Origin: Thalassia testudinum
Lineage: Eukaryota; Streptophyta; Magnoliopsida; Alismatales; Hydrocharitaceae
DNA length: 64,000 nt
Assembly (NCBI GenBank): GCA_037157565.1
Contig: JAZHRO010000019.1
Location: forward strand, 24,078,001-24,142,000
Direction: 5' to 3'
Part shown: one piece after another, positions 23,888-35,925 of the stretch
How positions within the stretch are numbered: position 1 is the stretch's first letter
Layout: each line of letters opens with the position of its first letter
Notes under the pieces: generated by a model
Database searches by the model: none
The model's input: only the letters and a program-made list of their open reading frames with translations
Told to the model about the DNA's origin: nothing
Made by a program: the position numbers and the translations under genes

Positions 23888-24119
23888 GCAACAGGCTTGT
23901 TAGACTTGCATTTATCTATTTATTTGTTCACACATTATTTTTGAGGCATTTTTAACTCTGATCTTTTTGGTGCGAGGTACACATATCTTCTACATCTTGC
24001 CACACCAGCCTCAGAGATTAGGCAACCCTCGACACCATTCGTTGGCCACACATTAGGAGCAACATAGCTGCTGTGCGCACAAATGAGGTGGACCTTGAGC
24101 CAACCAAGAGAGAAAAGAG

Positions 24120-25911
24120 ATGGCCGAGGAAGGAGAGAATAGAATTGTGGAAAACCAACGATCTTTGAGAGATTATTTTATCCCTGTCAATCAACCTGGC
24201 CATACACTGAGAAGACCTGGGGGGGATAGTCCATATGAAATCAAGAGTAGTACCATATCTTTGTTGCCCTCATTCTATGGTACTTCTAGGGAGGACCCCT
24301 ACAGGCATCTGGAGGAATTCAACGAGGTCTATTCCACGGTGAGATTGTAGGGTATTACTGATGACGCTCAAACGCAAACCCTCTTTCCTTTCTCCCTCAA
24401 GGATAAGGAGAAGCATTGGTATCACACTCTTGATGGTAGAGTGGATACTTGGGATGCCTTGAAGGGAGAATTTTTGAAAAAATACTTCCCCATAAGCAAG
24501 ACTAATCACTATAGGAGGGAAATCATAGGTTTTGCTCAACAAGATGGAGAACAATTTCATGATGCATGGGAGCGCATCAAAGATTTGTTATGCTTATGTC
24601 CCCGTCATCAAGTGCCAAAATGGCAACTTGTAGAAAGGTTCTACACTGGATTAAATGACAAGCACAGGAAAACAGTGGATGGAGCCTGTGCAGTAACCTT
24701 TCTTACAAAAACTGAAGATGAGGCTTGGGATCTTTTTGAGACCTTGAGTGAGAATTCTATCCATTTAAATTCTGCTTATTTGGATAGGAAACACACTCTT
24801 ATGCAATGAAAGATGGAAGCAAATGAGGCTAGGGATACCCAGAATTTGGCCTTTCAGATTCAATTATTGAACCAAAACATGGAAAGGCTTATGACAAACC
24901 CTAGCCAACTCACGGCAAATGCCTCTGCTTCCCAAGCTTTTGAATGCTCCATTTGCAATGGCAATACGCACGCTACTGTGGATTGTCATTTGGCCTCCCA
25001 ATTCCCTGACCTTATACAGGAGAACCTGAATGCCACCCAAGGGTTCCGACCTAGATCTTGTAATGACCCATTTTCCAACACTTCTAACGAGGGATGGAGG
25101 AACCACCCCAATTTTTCATGGAGACAGGGGAATGTCTCTAATATAGGGAATTACAGACCCCAAACCTTTTAGATTCAACAGTATAATCAACCTCCTATGC
25201 CCTCCCAACCATCCAAGACTTCTGAGATGAATGAGCTTAAAGCCATGCAGAAGAATCAAAGTATGATCATCCAACCTCATGACACGGCAATCAATGAGAT
25301 GAAATCACAAATTGGACACCTTGTCGAGGCCATGAGTAAAAGAGAGACTGGGAAGCTTTCCAGTTCATCTGAGGAGAACCCTAAAGGGAAAGGGATTATT
25401 TTTAGGGAGCAAGCCTAGGCGGTGACTATTCTGAGGAGTGGGAAAGAAATTTCCAAACCTGATGCTCCTATAGTCCCACCTTCTTAAAAACCATCCACCC
25501 CAACTTTCGACCTCACTGGAGAAGAGCAGCCCAACTCTTCTCCGTTTGAAACTACCTCACCGGAAGAGGTTGTCCCTGTTCCCCCTCTTACCCGACATGA
25601 CAACCCTTCCACCTAGAGATCGAGAGTGCCCTTTCCAGAGCGCTTACCTGGCTTTGGGCAGACTTCTGCTAGCTCATCTAGAGCCAAAGATAGGATGGAT
25701 GAAATAATGGAGACTTTCAAACAAGTGCAAATTAACCTGCCCTTGCTTGAAGCTATCAGGCAGATTCCATCCTATGCCTGCTTTCTTAAGGATCTGTGCA
25801 CGAAAAAGCAACAATCAAGGAAACAGGTCCAATCAAAGGTTGTCCTGCTTGATTCTGTTAGCTCAATTATACAACATGGGACACCCCCGAAACTTAAGGA
25901 CACAGGAGCCC
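24120..25911 (+). pseudogene. gag: Element D gag (in-frame stops, cut by B)
   Basis: A single frame from ATG 24120 carries stops at 24348, 24807, 25170, 25416 and others. Visible parts: gag core (SREDPYRHLEEFNEVY, FSLKDKEKHWYHTL, FLKKYFPISKTNHYRRE, DAWERIKDLLCLCPRHQVP); a zinc-knuckle-like CSICNGNTHATVDCH (about 24946-24990); GWRNHPNFSW (25091); a Lys-rich linker; and KQVQINLPLLEAIRQIP (25719), the segment before protease. The frame is cut by insertion B at 25912; the next codons continue at 42425. Unlike A and B it has a Cys/His knuckle, which in this family binds genomic RNA. Not functional. Confidence 0.9.
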
Positions 25912-26837
25912 TGATGAGAACCTCATCATGAGCCATAACTAGCTCATTTTGACCTAATACAAAGGATAAAAGCTCCTACATATCTCAAGGAAAGGCTTAA
26001 CTCAGAGAATTCTGAGTTTGAGAAGAAAACAAGTCATAAGGGGTAAAAATGCAATTTTACCAGTATAATCTGCATACAGGGTAATTCAGGGCCCAAACAC
26101 GGGTCAAAGCAGCTTAATAAGAATAAAAGTGGGATGAGATGATCTAGCAAGGGCTACAGCACTTCTAAGAAACTAAATGATAATCTGTAACCCTAAAACA
26201 ACCCACTTCAATTCACGAGGTTCGAGGCAAAGTAAAAATAGAATAAACCATCTAAAATTCATAGAAAAATAATCTCTAGGGTTTAGAACCTTCAATTTGG
26301 CCTTCAGAACCCATTTTGACCTACATTGAGAACCATGCCCAATTAATAACTTAATTTGGGTTTTTGCATAAATTGACCGGTCAAACAAGGTTTAATATAG
26401 AAATGAAATTCACCATCAGATTCCTTAGGTCCTATTTAATCATGTATAAAAACTTGGGCCTGAGAAGAAACCTCCTTGACCGACTTCACACTTTGGTCCT
26501 CATATATTTACTTTTTGGCCCTCAACTTTTGAACCATCGCATTTTGGCCCCTAACTCTCCTTCGTTCTTCGCATTCAGGCCCCCCCTGCAAAACCTGCCA
26601 GCACCATGCTCCGGCGACCTTGCGCGGAGCACGGCGCCGCGCAGGGTGAGGGGGGAAGCCTGGCAAGTAAACCGGGGGTGCCCTACGTCGTCAGCCGTCG
26701 CAGGGACACCCCCCTGGTCGCTGTAGCCCACCATACCGGCCGTGCGAACGCACGGACGGTATGGGTTTTTGTTTCCGGCCATCCTCCGGCGAGGGAGACA
26801 CGTCGTCTCCCTCCGCCTTCCTCCCTGTCTTGATCCC

Positions 26838-26845
26838 TATAAATA
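26838..26845 (+). promoter_or_regulatory. TATA box, B 5' LTR
   Basis: TATAAATA in CCCTATAAATACCCCCC. The same sequence and setting occur in the 3' LTR (40566-40573), in H (59017-59024) and, reversed, in G (34992-34999), so it is conserved across the subfamily. Transcription would start about 30 bases downstream. Confidence 0.75.
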
Positions 26846-28146
26846 CCCCCCGTTGCTCCACCAACCGGGGCAGCTCGGGTCTGACGGAGAAAACCCCCAA
26901 CTTTCCTCTCTTCTCTCTCCGGCAGACGCTCACCAGCTCCGGCGGTTCCTCCCCCTTCTCCTATTCGCTCTGCCGCAATACCAGCAGCAGAGACTTCCTC
27001 CCCTGCTCTTCCCGCGCCACGCCACACCCAGCTGGCGTCTCTCCGGCTCTCTGCTCGCCGCCGCCCCTTTCCCTGAGCATCGTCTTCTCCGGCGACAGTC
27101 GATACGACTGTCGCCCTGCTGCTCCCCCTTCGTCCCTGCAAGTAAGCTAGAACTACTTCCCTTCTTCTCCTCTTTCTTTCCCCGCTTTCAATTTGTTCGA
27201 TTAAGCCCTCGACCGACCCTGACCATCGTCACCCCCTTCGTCTCCGGCCATCCTCCGGCGAGATGCTCCCATCGCTCCACAGCCTCACACACCTCGCCGA
27301 CCCTCACCGAACCTCCGCCTCATCACACTGAGCACCCCCCACCCCTCCACTGCCACTCCACACCTCCGTAACGCTCCCCCGAACAAACCCATTCCTCCGG
27401 TTGCAGTCCAACCTAGGGCTGCCGCCAGACACCACCTTGCGGCTTGCCGCGCAGCTCCACACCTTCGCCGTGCCACGGCGAAGGTTCCCCAGTGGTTTGA
27501 TCAGGCCGAGAGGCCATATTCGTGTCCGACAGGTTTTGAGGTTCGACCACCATTAACGCACATTGAAGCAGCTTCTCCCGCGCTCCAGGCTTGAGGACTC
27601 CAGGTCTCCAGCTGCTGCGGATTGTCGGGAGTCTTGCGAAGGTAGCCAGCCAGCAACCGACGCAAATCGAAGCCGCAGCTGTAGAAGCTAGGCCGCGGTC
27701 TCCCAGCAGGCGCACGCGAGGAAAGGCCTCCGTTTAGTCCCACATCGGTAAGCCTCACAACCTCTGCACCGTTTAAATTGATTTTGTGCATTAGCCTTAC
27801 TGCCTCAGCACACGGGGTGAGGTCCCCTTCACCCGCCCGGTTACCCGGTCTCGTCCGCGCTCACGCCCCGCAGACCTGACCCGACCCAACTTGAGACTGA
27901 CCTGCACTCCTCGCCCACCACGCACGCCGGTGGGCCTGGACCCGGACCTGACCCGTACCCGACTACCCGGCAGCTCTGGGAGAGCTTTCCCAAGAGTGGT
28001 TTCAGAGAGAGAGAGACGCGGGGGGAGAGGGTAGAGTAGGTTTTGTCCTCTGACGTAAGCTCTGAAGTGTGCAGGCACAGGTGAAGAAGAAGGACCGCGG
28101 AAGAAGAAGGAAGCTGAGGGAGACACTGTAGCAACAGGCAGTTTAA

Positions 28147-28172
28147 GTCGTCTGATTTGGAATTCAGACGAC
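28147..28172. repeat. CGTCTGA...TCAGACG palindrome in the B LTR
   Basis: Arms GTCGTCTGA / TCAGACGAC. In the 3' LTR (41875-41900) the arms extend to 12 bp with a 2-nt centre; here one base of the arm has changed. Also kept in G (about 33650-33676) and H (about 60307-60331). Confidence 0.85.
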
Positions 28173-28693
28173 GTCCTGAAGGGAAAAGAAGAAAGAAGGA
28201 GGGGCGACGTCCTGACTGGAAAAAGAAAAGAACTGAAAGAAGAAAAAGAAAAGAAGAAAGAAGGAGATCTGAAGAACAACAGAAGAAGGCGAGGCAGAGG
28301 AGAACACAAAAGAACAAAGAAAAGAACTGAAAGAAGAAAAACAAAGAAGAAAGAAGAAGATCTGAAGAAAGACAGAAGAAAAAGGAAGAGCAGGAACAGC
28401 TGGAAAAAGAAGGAGAGCATCACCACTGCAGAAGAAGAAGATCACCTCTGCAGACAAAGAAGAAGAAGATCTGAGACGAGGAGAAACAAAGAGAAAGCAA
28501 CAAATCCTTTCTCTCTTTATTTTTGTAAAAGAAACATGTATATCTCTAGAATACAACTTGCTCCCTGAGTTCGACCTCGGGAACTCTTTTCCGAGTAAAA
28601 AAATTTATATATTTGAAATGATGGCAACAACTGGCTATATTACAATGACATAACAATAAAACCCTGTTATCTCTCGAAGCCATCGTTATCAAT

Positions 28694-28711
28694 TGGCGCC
28701 GCTGCCGGGGA
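28694..28711 (+). promoter_or_regulatory. Primer-binding site of element B
   Basis: TGGCGCCGCTGCCGGGGA, two bases after the LTR end, one mismatch to the tRNA-Asp complement. Confidence 0.93.
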
Positions 28712-29773
28712 GCAACGGCTATTCTAGAGGTAAACATTCCTGTTTCTTTTTAATTTCTGATAATCTCCTCTCTTTTGTGCAGAAAATCACAGGAAATCAA
28801 GAAGACAAGCAACCGCACAACAACCACTCCGAGGACAGGTAAATTTTTCCTCTCGCTATTAACCCCTAAACTCTAAAGAGGAGAAAAAAGAAAAGAACAA
28901 GCAATATAAGGCTAACCTGTCTTCCATACTTAGTAACCATAAAAGTTGCATGTTTTCAACTCATTATTCCTGCACACTATTAAGGGTATTTAAGGGCTAA
29001 CACATTCTTGCTTGAGCCCTAATTACCCAACAGAGAACTAACTGGACCAAGTAGAGCCAACATAAGATTCAACATTAGGGTTTTAGAGACACACTACTTA
29101 AATCAAGAATGGAGAAAATCCAAAAGAAGTGTGCCTAGACCATTGATTGAAAATACCTATTCAAAAGAAAACCTAAAACAATTGGCTCTCTAAACACCTG
29201 AACCCTAAAAGACAAGACCTAAAAGCTCTCAAAGAAAACAAGAGGTAAAGTTGACCCCTTGGGTCAACCAACCTTAAATTAGGTCACTCTTTGCACTTAA
29301 AAGACTAAAGTTCAAGTGAAACCTTAAGCACCCTGATCTTAAAATTGGTAGACTTAAGAGGTCAAGATCCCCATTCTGGTCTACCTGGAACCGCAGTGAC
29401 AAGAGAGGTCGGGTGGGGGAAACCCTGTAACCCGTGGGGACGCTCTACCGTGTAGGGGTCTTCGCGGGACTCTCCCTCTCTGGCTGCCCAGGTAATTCTC
29501 AGGTGGACGATCTTTCTGATCAAGGGGTCCATCTGCCCCGCACCTCTATAGTCACCCAACACATTTTTGGGTGCCTTGATTGGGTCCAGCACCTTCTAAA
29601 CTTACCTCTTCCAACAGTGCATGTACGGAAGGAGGTCCCTAAGACCACCCTTAAGACCTCCTTTAGAAGTTCGCTCTCGTCAAGGCCAAGCCTCGACGCC
29701 CGTGTTTGTGCAGAAACACCCTCACATTATTCTCTCTTCTGATTCAGAACCAAGTTCTTCTTCTTCCCCCATC
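28712..29773 (+). other. Leader of element B with conserved structured block
   Basis: About 1.06 kb without a convincing reading frame. Most of it aligns with the leader of H (60811-61867). A perfect hairpin GTTGACCC-CTT-GGGTCAAC lies at 29250-29268. A GC-rich block 29341-29600 is nearly identical in H (61410-61650). Probable packaging/dimerisation region (inference). An upstream in-frame ATG at 29621 was not chosen as the gag start because the alignment with H there contains indels that ignore reading frame. Confidence 0.7.
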
Positions 29774-31681
29774 ATGGCTCAGCCAGTTGAGGAAGAAAAT
29801 AATCTGGAACACCAGCTCCAGCGACTCAATGACCTCTTTCAAAACTTCGTGCACCCACCACAGCGTCCTATGATGCGGGACCACTACAATCCTGCTGCGG
29901 TGGCCATTGAGCCTCGAGTCAGAATCCCGACTGGAGGACCTGATTCCGAACTAAAGCCCAACATGATTCATGCTATACCTAAATTCCATGAGCTTAATTC
30001 TGAAGATCCCTTCCAGCACATCAAACAGCTAAAGCATCTGGCCCACACTTTTGGATCAGATGCGCAAAATTGGGATATTCTTCTCATGAAGATGTTCTCC
30101 TTTTCTCTTATGGACAAGGCCGCCCATTGGTATCAAACTCAGACCCGGCCGATCAACACTTGGGAAGAACTTCAATCCGAGTTTTTGAAAAAGTTTTTTC
30201 CCGTTGGTCGGACCAACGCCTTGCGCCATCAGATTACACACTTCACTCAACAATCAGGAGAACCTCTTCATGAGGCATGGGATCGTTTTCAGGATCTCAT
30301 GAGGAAGTGCCCCCATCACGGAGTTCCTAAATGGGAACAAGTCCAATCTTTTTACCAGGGACTCCGTGAGGACATCCGCCTTTTCGTCAATGCAACTTGC
30401 GGAGGAAACATCATGGGTCAACATGAAGACACCGTATGGGAGATTCTCGAAAACATGTGCGAGAACTCCATCAACAATGACTCCATGGGATTATTCGACA
30501 GGACGAATACCCGCGCAGCGACGAATCTTAAGGGAGCACATGAGACGCAGGGCCTGTCCGCATCAGTCGACCTGGAATTAATGGCCAGTCGATTGGACAA
30601 GGTCTCAATCATTGAAAAGAAGGTGGATGAGCTGACTCAGCACTTGCAGCGAGCCACCTCCGCGCGTAACTCCTTTGCACAACCTCCTTCCACACAGGAG
30701 ACTGTGCAAAACATCCTCCACCGATCTTCCCCTGGGATGGATCCATATCCATCCCCATCTGATTCTTGGACTGGAGGATCATCCGATCCTTTCTACACCA
30801 GCCGAGGGAACTCCATTCCCCCTTTCCCTGATTCTCAGGAGGTTCCTCAGACCTGCGAGGACCTCAACACCATCCAGAACGACCCATTCTCCAACACTTA
30901 CAACCCTGGATGGCGAAACCATCCCAATTTTCAGTGGGCGGGAAATTCCCAAACCCAAAGACCACCTTTTCAGTCCCGCCCACAGCCGTCTCGTCACTAC
31001 CAGCCGCCTCAGCCTCGGCCCAACCCTACTTATCCATCAGGGCCAAATCAAGATCAAATGTCCTTAATCCTTTAGACTCTGGCTGACATTCAAAAAACGA
31101 ATGCGGCTATTCAGAAACAGCACAAGGACGAGCTTACAGAAGTTAAAACTCAACTGGCCCAGTTGGCAAATTCTCGCCAACCAGGCACACTACCTTCCCA
31201 ACCTCTTCCTAACCCAAATAACGTGCCAACCCAGAAGCGCGTTATGAATCCAAATTTAGGCCACGCCCAATGGATTTATCAGGCTCCTACTGCTCCATCT
31301 CCAGACGAGATGGAAGCCTCAACTTCTTATGCGGGATTTCAGCAGCAGCCACCCCTCCTACCAAACCCAAACCAAAATCAGGCAGGATTAAATTCTGTAA
31401 CAACACGTAGTGGTAAAACAACTCAAGACCCGCATTATCCAAACCACTCCAAGCCTGATAACCATGACCCTAGGATAGTTATCCAAGGTACCGCTGTTCC
31501 AGATCCACAACCTGGACCTATCCTAGAAGAACCAACCAAGATCCCGTTTCCCGAGGCCCTGACCAAGGGAAAGAAGACCACCAAACCCGTGGCCCCTGAG
31601 GAGGACTTGGTCAAGCTCTTTGAGCAGGTCCACATAAACATCCCCTTGGTGGATGCAATCCGCCATGTACCAGCTTACACA
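29774..31681 (+). pseudogene. gag: Element B gag, nearly intact (one internal TAG)
   Basis: Starts MAQPVEEENN. Gag core: SEDPFQHIKQLKHLAHTFG (about residues 78-96), FSFSLMDKAAHWYQ, FLKKFFPVGRTNALRHQ, AWDRFQDLMRKCPHHGVPKW and GGNIMGQ. Then a helix (LDKVSIIEKKVDELTQHL), a Pro/Gln-rich tail with NPGWRNHPNFQW, and KLFEQVHINIPLVDAIRHVP before the protease. A TAG at 31073-31075 and a TGA at 31682-31684 are the only breaks, and the same frame carries on into pol. Family role: capsid precursor. No CCHC knuckle is present. A single gag-pol frame without a shift is the likely ancestral layout. Confidence 0.92.
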
Positions 31682-31684
31682 TGA

Positions 31685-33166
31685 TTTCTAAAGAATATAT
31701 GTACACCCCAGTGTAAGCCGCGAACCAAGGGAGGGAGCCCAATTGTTCTGTCAGAGCAAGCCAGCTCTGTAATCCTTAGTAGACTCCCACCCAAGGCAAA
31801 AGATCCTGGAACTCCCCTGATTTCCTGTAAGATAGGTGGTACCCAATTTGATAGAGCATTGTTAGACTTGGGTGCATCTATAAACCTGATACCCACATCC
31901 TTACTTGACCATCTAGAAGAATCTGAGCTGAAACCAACCGAGGTGACATTACAATTAGCAGATCGATCTATAAAGTCACCAAAAGGGATTCTCGAGGATG
32001 TTATCGTGAGAGTGCGGGATTTCTATTTTCCAGTGGACTTTATAGTCTTAGATATGGATGCACTTGAGAACCCTATGGATACACCAATCATTCTAGGGAG
32101 ACCTTTCTTGGCTACTGCTAGAGCCAACATCAGCTGTGAGGAGGGCCAAATAGAGCTTAAGTTTGGAGATCAAACACTAAAAATTGATATATTTAAGGCC
32201 CAACAAGGAATTAATTGCGGCGTCATCGAACAAATTTGTGACATCAAGACTTTGGTTGATGAATCACACCTCCAGAATGACTCGATTATGCCTCATCAAC
32301 CACAGAAGGATCTTGACCCGCAAATAGAGGAGTCGAATCCAGATATGAACAACCCAGTAACTCCCACCCTTGAACCTCACATCTATACTGAGCCACCCGC
32401 TGCTGCTGAAAACCCCATCCTCAAACTGAAACCCCTTCCTTCTCACTTGAAATACGTCTTTTTGGGTTCTAATCAGACCCTTCCTGTGATTATCAATTCC
32501 AACCTCAGTCCTGAACAGGAATCCCGTCTGATTGTTGTCCTCCAGCAACATCGCAGAGCCATCGGATGGACTCTCGATGATTTGACTGGAATAAGTCCCT
32601 CTTATTGTACTCATCATATCTATTCAGAAGAGGGCACACGACCTTCTCGAGAAATGCAGAGACGCTTAAACCCCAATCTGCAGGAGGTCGTGAAAAAGGA
32701 GATCATCAAATGGTTAGATGCCGGAATCATCTACCCGATCTCCGATAGTCGTTGGGTGAGCCCAATTCAGGTCGTGCCCAAGAAGGCAGGACGCACCACT
32801 ATAACGACTGAAACCGGAGAAATCATTCCTACCCGATTAGCCAACTCGTGGAGAGTCTGTATAGATTACCGTCGACTCAATTCCTCCACGAAGAAGGATC
32901 ATTTCCCACTACCCTTCATTGATCAAATTCTCGAAAAACTAGCGGGAAACAAGTTCTTCTGCTTTCTTGACGGGTACTCCGGTTATAACCAGGTGGCAAT
33001 CCATCCTGAGGACCAAGAAAAGACCACGTTCACCTGCCCCTTCGGAACATACGCTTTCCGAAGGATGCCTTTCGGTCTTTGCAATGCACCCGCTACTTTT
33101 CAGCGATGCATGCTTGCCATATTCTCAGATATGGTAGGTGATTATCTGGAAGTCTTCATGGATGAC
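31685..33166 (+). pseudogene. pol: Element B protease and N-terminal RT, cut after the catalytic motif
   Basis: Same frame as gag. The protease has the aspartic site LDLGASINLIP (31865-31897) and ILGRPFLATARANISC. RT motifs: WLDAGIIYPISDSRWVS (32713), VCIDYRRLNSSTKKDHFPLP (32857), FLDGYSGYNQVAIHP with the first catalytic Asp (32962), MPFGLCNAPATFQ (33066) and FMDD, the second catalytic site, whose last codon ends at 33166. Solo LTR G is inserted directly after it. The rest resumes at 35931. Without G this half shows no further damage. Confidence 0.95.
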
Positions 33167-35925
33167 TGAAATGGTTGTGGCAACCGGGTCTTATTTTGTT
33201 ATAACGTTGTAGTATAGCCAGTTATTACCAACATTTCAAATATATAAATTTTTTACTCGGAAAATAAAAGAGTTCCCGAGGTCGAACTCAGGGAGCAAGT
33301 TGTATTCTAGAGATATACATGTTTCTTTTACAAAATAAAGAAAGAGAGAGGGAAAGAATTTGTTGTTCTCTTTGTTTTCTCCTCGTGATGTTCTTCTTTC
33401 TTTCTTTCTTCAGATCTCCTTCTTCTTCTTCCTTGGTTTCTGTCTTGGCCTCTCTTCTTCTTTTTTTCTGCAGTCTCTTCTGTGAAGGTTTCTTCTTCCT
33501 TGGCTCTGCTGTACTTCTTCTCTGCAGCCTTTGCTCAGCCTCTTCTTTAGAGTTTCTTCTTGTTTCTCCTCCCTGCGGTTAAGTGTCAGCTTCTTCTTTT
33601 CTTTTTCAGCCAGGGACGTCACCCCTCCTTTCTTCTTTTCCCTTCAGGCGGTCGTCTGATTTCCAAATCAGACGACTTAACTACCTGTTGCTACAGTCAT
33701 CTTCCTTCTTCTTCCGCGGGTCTTCTTCTTCGCCTGTGCCTGCACAATTCAGAGTTTTTCGTCAGAGGCAAAACCTACTCTACCCCCCCCCCCCCGCGTC
33801 TCTCTCTCTCTCTGAAACCACTCTTGGGAAAGCTCTCCCAGAGCTGCCGGGTAACCGGGTTCGGGTCAGGCCCGGGTCCAGGCCCACCGGCGTGCGTGGT
33901 GGGCGAGGAGTGCAGGTCAGTCTTAAGTCGGGTCGGGTCGGGTCAGGTCCGCGGGGCGTGAGCGCGGACGAGACCGGGTAACCGGGCGGGTGAAGGGGAC
34001 CTCACCCCGTGTGCTGAGGCAGTAAGCCTCCAGCACTTTTGCATCTTATGTCGCTGCGACTCTTCAGGCTTTTCCGAGGTGGGACTAAATGTCCCACCTC
34101 AATTGCGCTCCCGCAGCGGGGAAATCAGCGGGAGATTGCGGCGTCACGCGAAGCTTTCTGCCTTAGCTGCGAGCCTGGTGTTTTGCCAAAACGCCTCGCA
34201 AGGCCTGGGAGTTGAATCTGGGCGTGGCGCTGAGCGTGGCGCGCCTGTAGCTGCAGGTGGAAGCAGTTCCTCCCGCGCGGCAATGGCGGCGGAGGTCGGG
34301 TGGTCTGTTCACAAGAAAACGGCCTCTCGGCCTAATCAGAAAGTGCCAGGAGCTTCGCCAGGGTGCGGCGAAGCTCGTGTGGGTGGTGGCGAGGCGCGGG
34401 GTGGCGTGCGAGGGCTGCCCTAGGTCGGACTGTGGGTCGGAGGATGGGTCTGTTCGGTGGGGTTGCAGAGGGTGATGTGGGGGAAGTGGCAGGGCGGAGG
34501 TTGATCAGGGTGAGGAGGCGGAGGTCCTGCGGTGGTCGGCGAGCCGTGTGGGTCGCTGAGGTGATGGGAGCGGTTCGCCGGAGGGTGGTCGGAGACGAAG
34601 GGGGTGACGATGGTCAGGGTCGGTCGAGGGCTTAATTGAATAAATTGAAAGCGGGGAAAGAAAGAGGAGAAGAAGGGGAGTAGCTCTAGCTTACTTGCAG
34701 GGACGAAGGGGGAGGAACAGGACGACAGTCGTATCGACTGTCGCCGGAGAAGACGATGCTCAGGGAAAGGGGCGGCGGCGAGCAGAGAGCCGGAGAGGCG
34801 CCAGCTGGGTGCGGCGTGGCGCGGGAAGAGCAGGGGAGGAATTCTCTGCTGCTGGTATTGCGGCAGAGCGAAGAGGTGGAGGGGGAGGAAACCGCCGGAG
34901 CTGGTGAGCGTCTGCCGGAGGAAGAAGAGAGGAAAGTTGGGGATTTTCTCCGTCAGATCCAGGCTGCCCCGGTCGGTGGAGCAACGGGGGGTATTTATAG
35001 GGATCAAACAGGGAGGAAGGCGGAGGGAGACGACGTGTCTCCCTCGCCGGAGGATGGCCGGAAACAAGAACCCATACCGTCCGTGCGTTCGCACGGCCGG
35101 TGTGGTGGGTTATAACGATCAGGGGGGTGCCCCTGCGACGGCTGACGACGCAGGGCACCCCCGGTTTACTTGCCAGGTCCCCCACCTCACCCTGCGCGGC
35201 GCCATGCTCCGCGCAAGGTCGCCGGAGTATGGTGCTGGCAGGTTTTGCAGGGGGGACCTAATCGCAAAGAACGAAGGAGAGTTAGGGGCCAAAATGCGAG
35301 GGTTCAAAAGTTGAGGGCCAAAGTGTAAATATATGAGGACCAAAGTGTAAAGTCGGTCAAGGAGGTTTCTTCTTAGGCTCAAGTTTTTATACATGACTAA
35401 TTAGGACCTAAGGAATCTGATGGTGAATTTCATTTCTATATTAAACCTTGTTTGACCGGTCAATTTACGCAAAAACCCAAATTAAGTTATTAATTGGGCA
35501 TGGTTCTCAATGTAGGTCAAAATGGGTTCTAAAGGCCAAATTGAAGGTTCTAAACCCTAGAGATTATTTTTCTATGAATTTTAGAGGGTTTATTCTATTT
35601 TTACTTTGCCTCGAACCTTGTGAATTGAAGTGGGTTGTTTTAGGGTTACAGATTTATCATTTAGTTTCTTGGAATTGCTGTAGCCCTTGCTAGATCATTT
35701 CATCCCACTTTTATTCTTATTAAGCTGCTTTGACCTATGTTTGGGCCCTGAATTACCCTGTATGCAGATTGTACTGGTAAAATTGCATTTTTACCCCTTA
35801 TGACTTGTTTTCTTCTTAAACTCAGAATTCTCTGAGTTAAGCCTCTCCTTGAGATATGTAGGAGCTTTTATCCTTTGTATTAGGTCAAAATGAGCTAGTT
35901 ATGGCTCATGATGAGGTTCTCATCA
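33167..35925 (-). mobile_element. G: solo LTR of the B family, antisense, inside B's RT
   Basis: 2759 bp flanked by ATGAC (33162-33166 and 35926-35930). Its reverse complement starts TGATGAGAACCTCATCATGAG and closely matches the B LTR for the first several hundred bases. It then diverges more, with its own 3' end (TGAAATGG on this strand). It keeps the TATA box (34992-34999, reverse) and the CGTCTGA palindrome (33650-33676). No internal region, so LTR-LTR recombination removed it. Confidence 0.93.

Larger units (their letters stand above)
25912..28691 (+). repeat. 5' LTR of element B
   Basis: Starts with the palindrome TGATGAG-AAC-CTCATCA and ends CGTTATCA. Contains a TATA box (26838), GC-rich R/U5-like sequence (26880-28000), a palindrome GTCGTCTGA...TCAGACGAC (28147-28172) and a purine-rich GAAGAA stretch (28180-28510). 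Reading frames on both strands here are compositional artefacts. Confidence 0.95.

Noticed and set aside
28147..28172. microRNA precursor
   Set aside because: Arms of 9-12 bp are too short, and the feature is a palindrome repeated in each LTR copy.
27797..28426. Phe/Ser/Leu-rich minus-strand frames in B, G and H LTRs (also 28164-28556, 41569-42284, 60317-60642)
   Set aside because: They are complements of a GAAGAA purine-rich tract and resemble membrane proteins only by composition.
29621..29773. Upstream in-frame ATG extending B gag by 51 codons
   Set aside because: The matching leader in H aligns with frame-breaking indels, so the stretch behaves as non-coding; MAQPVEEENN at 29774 is the better start.
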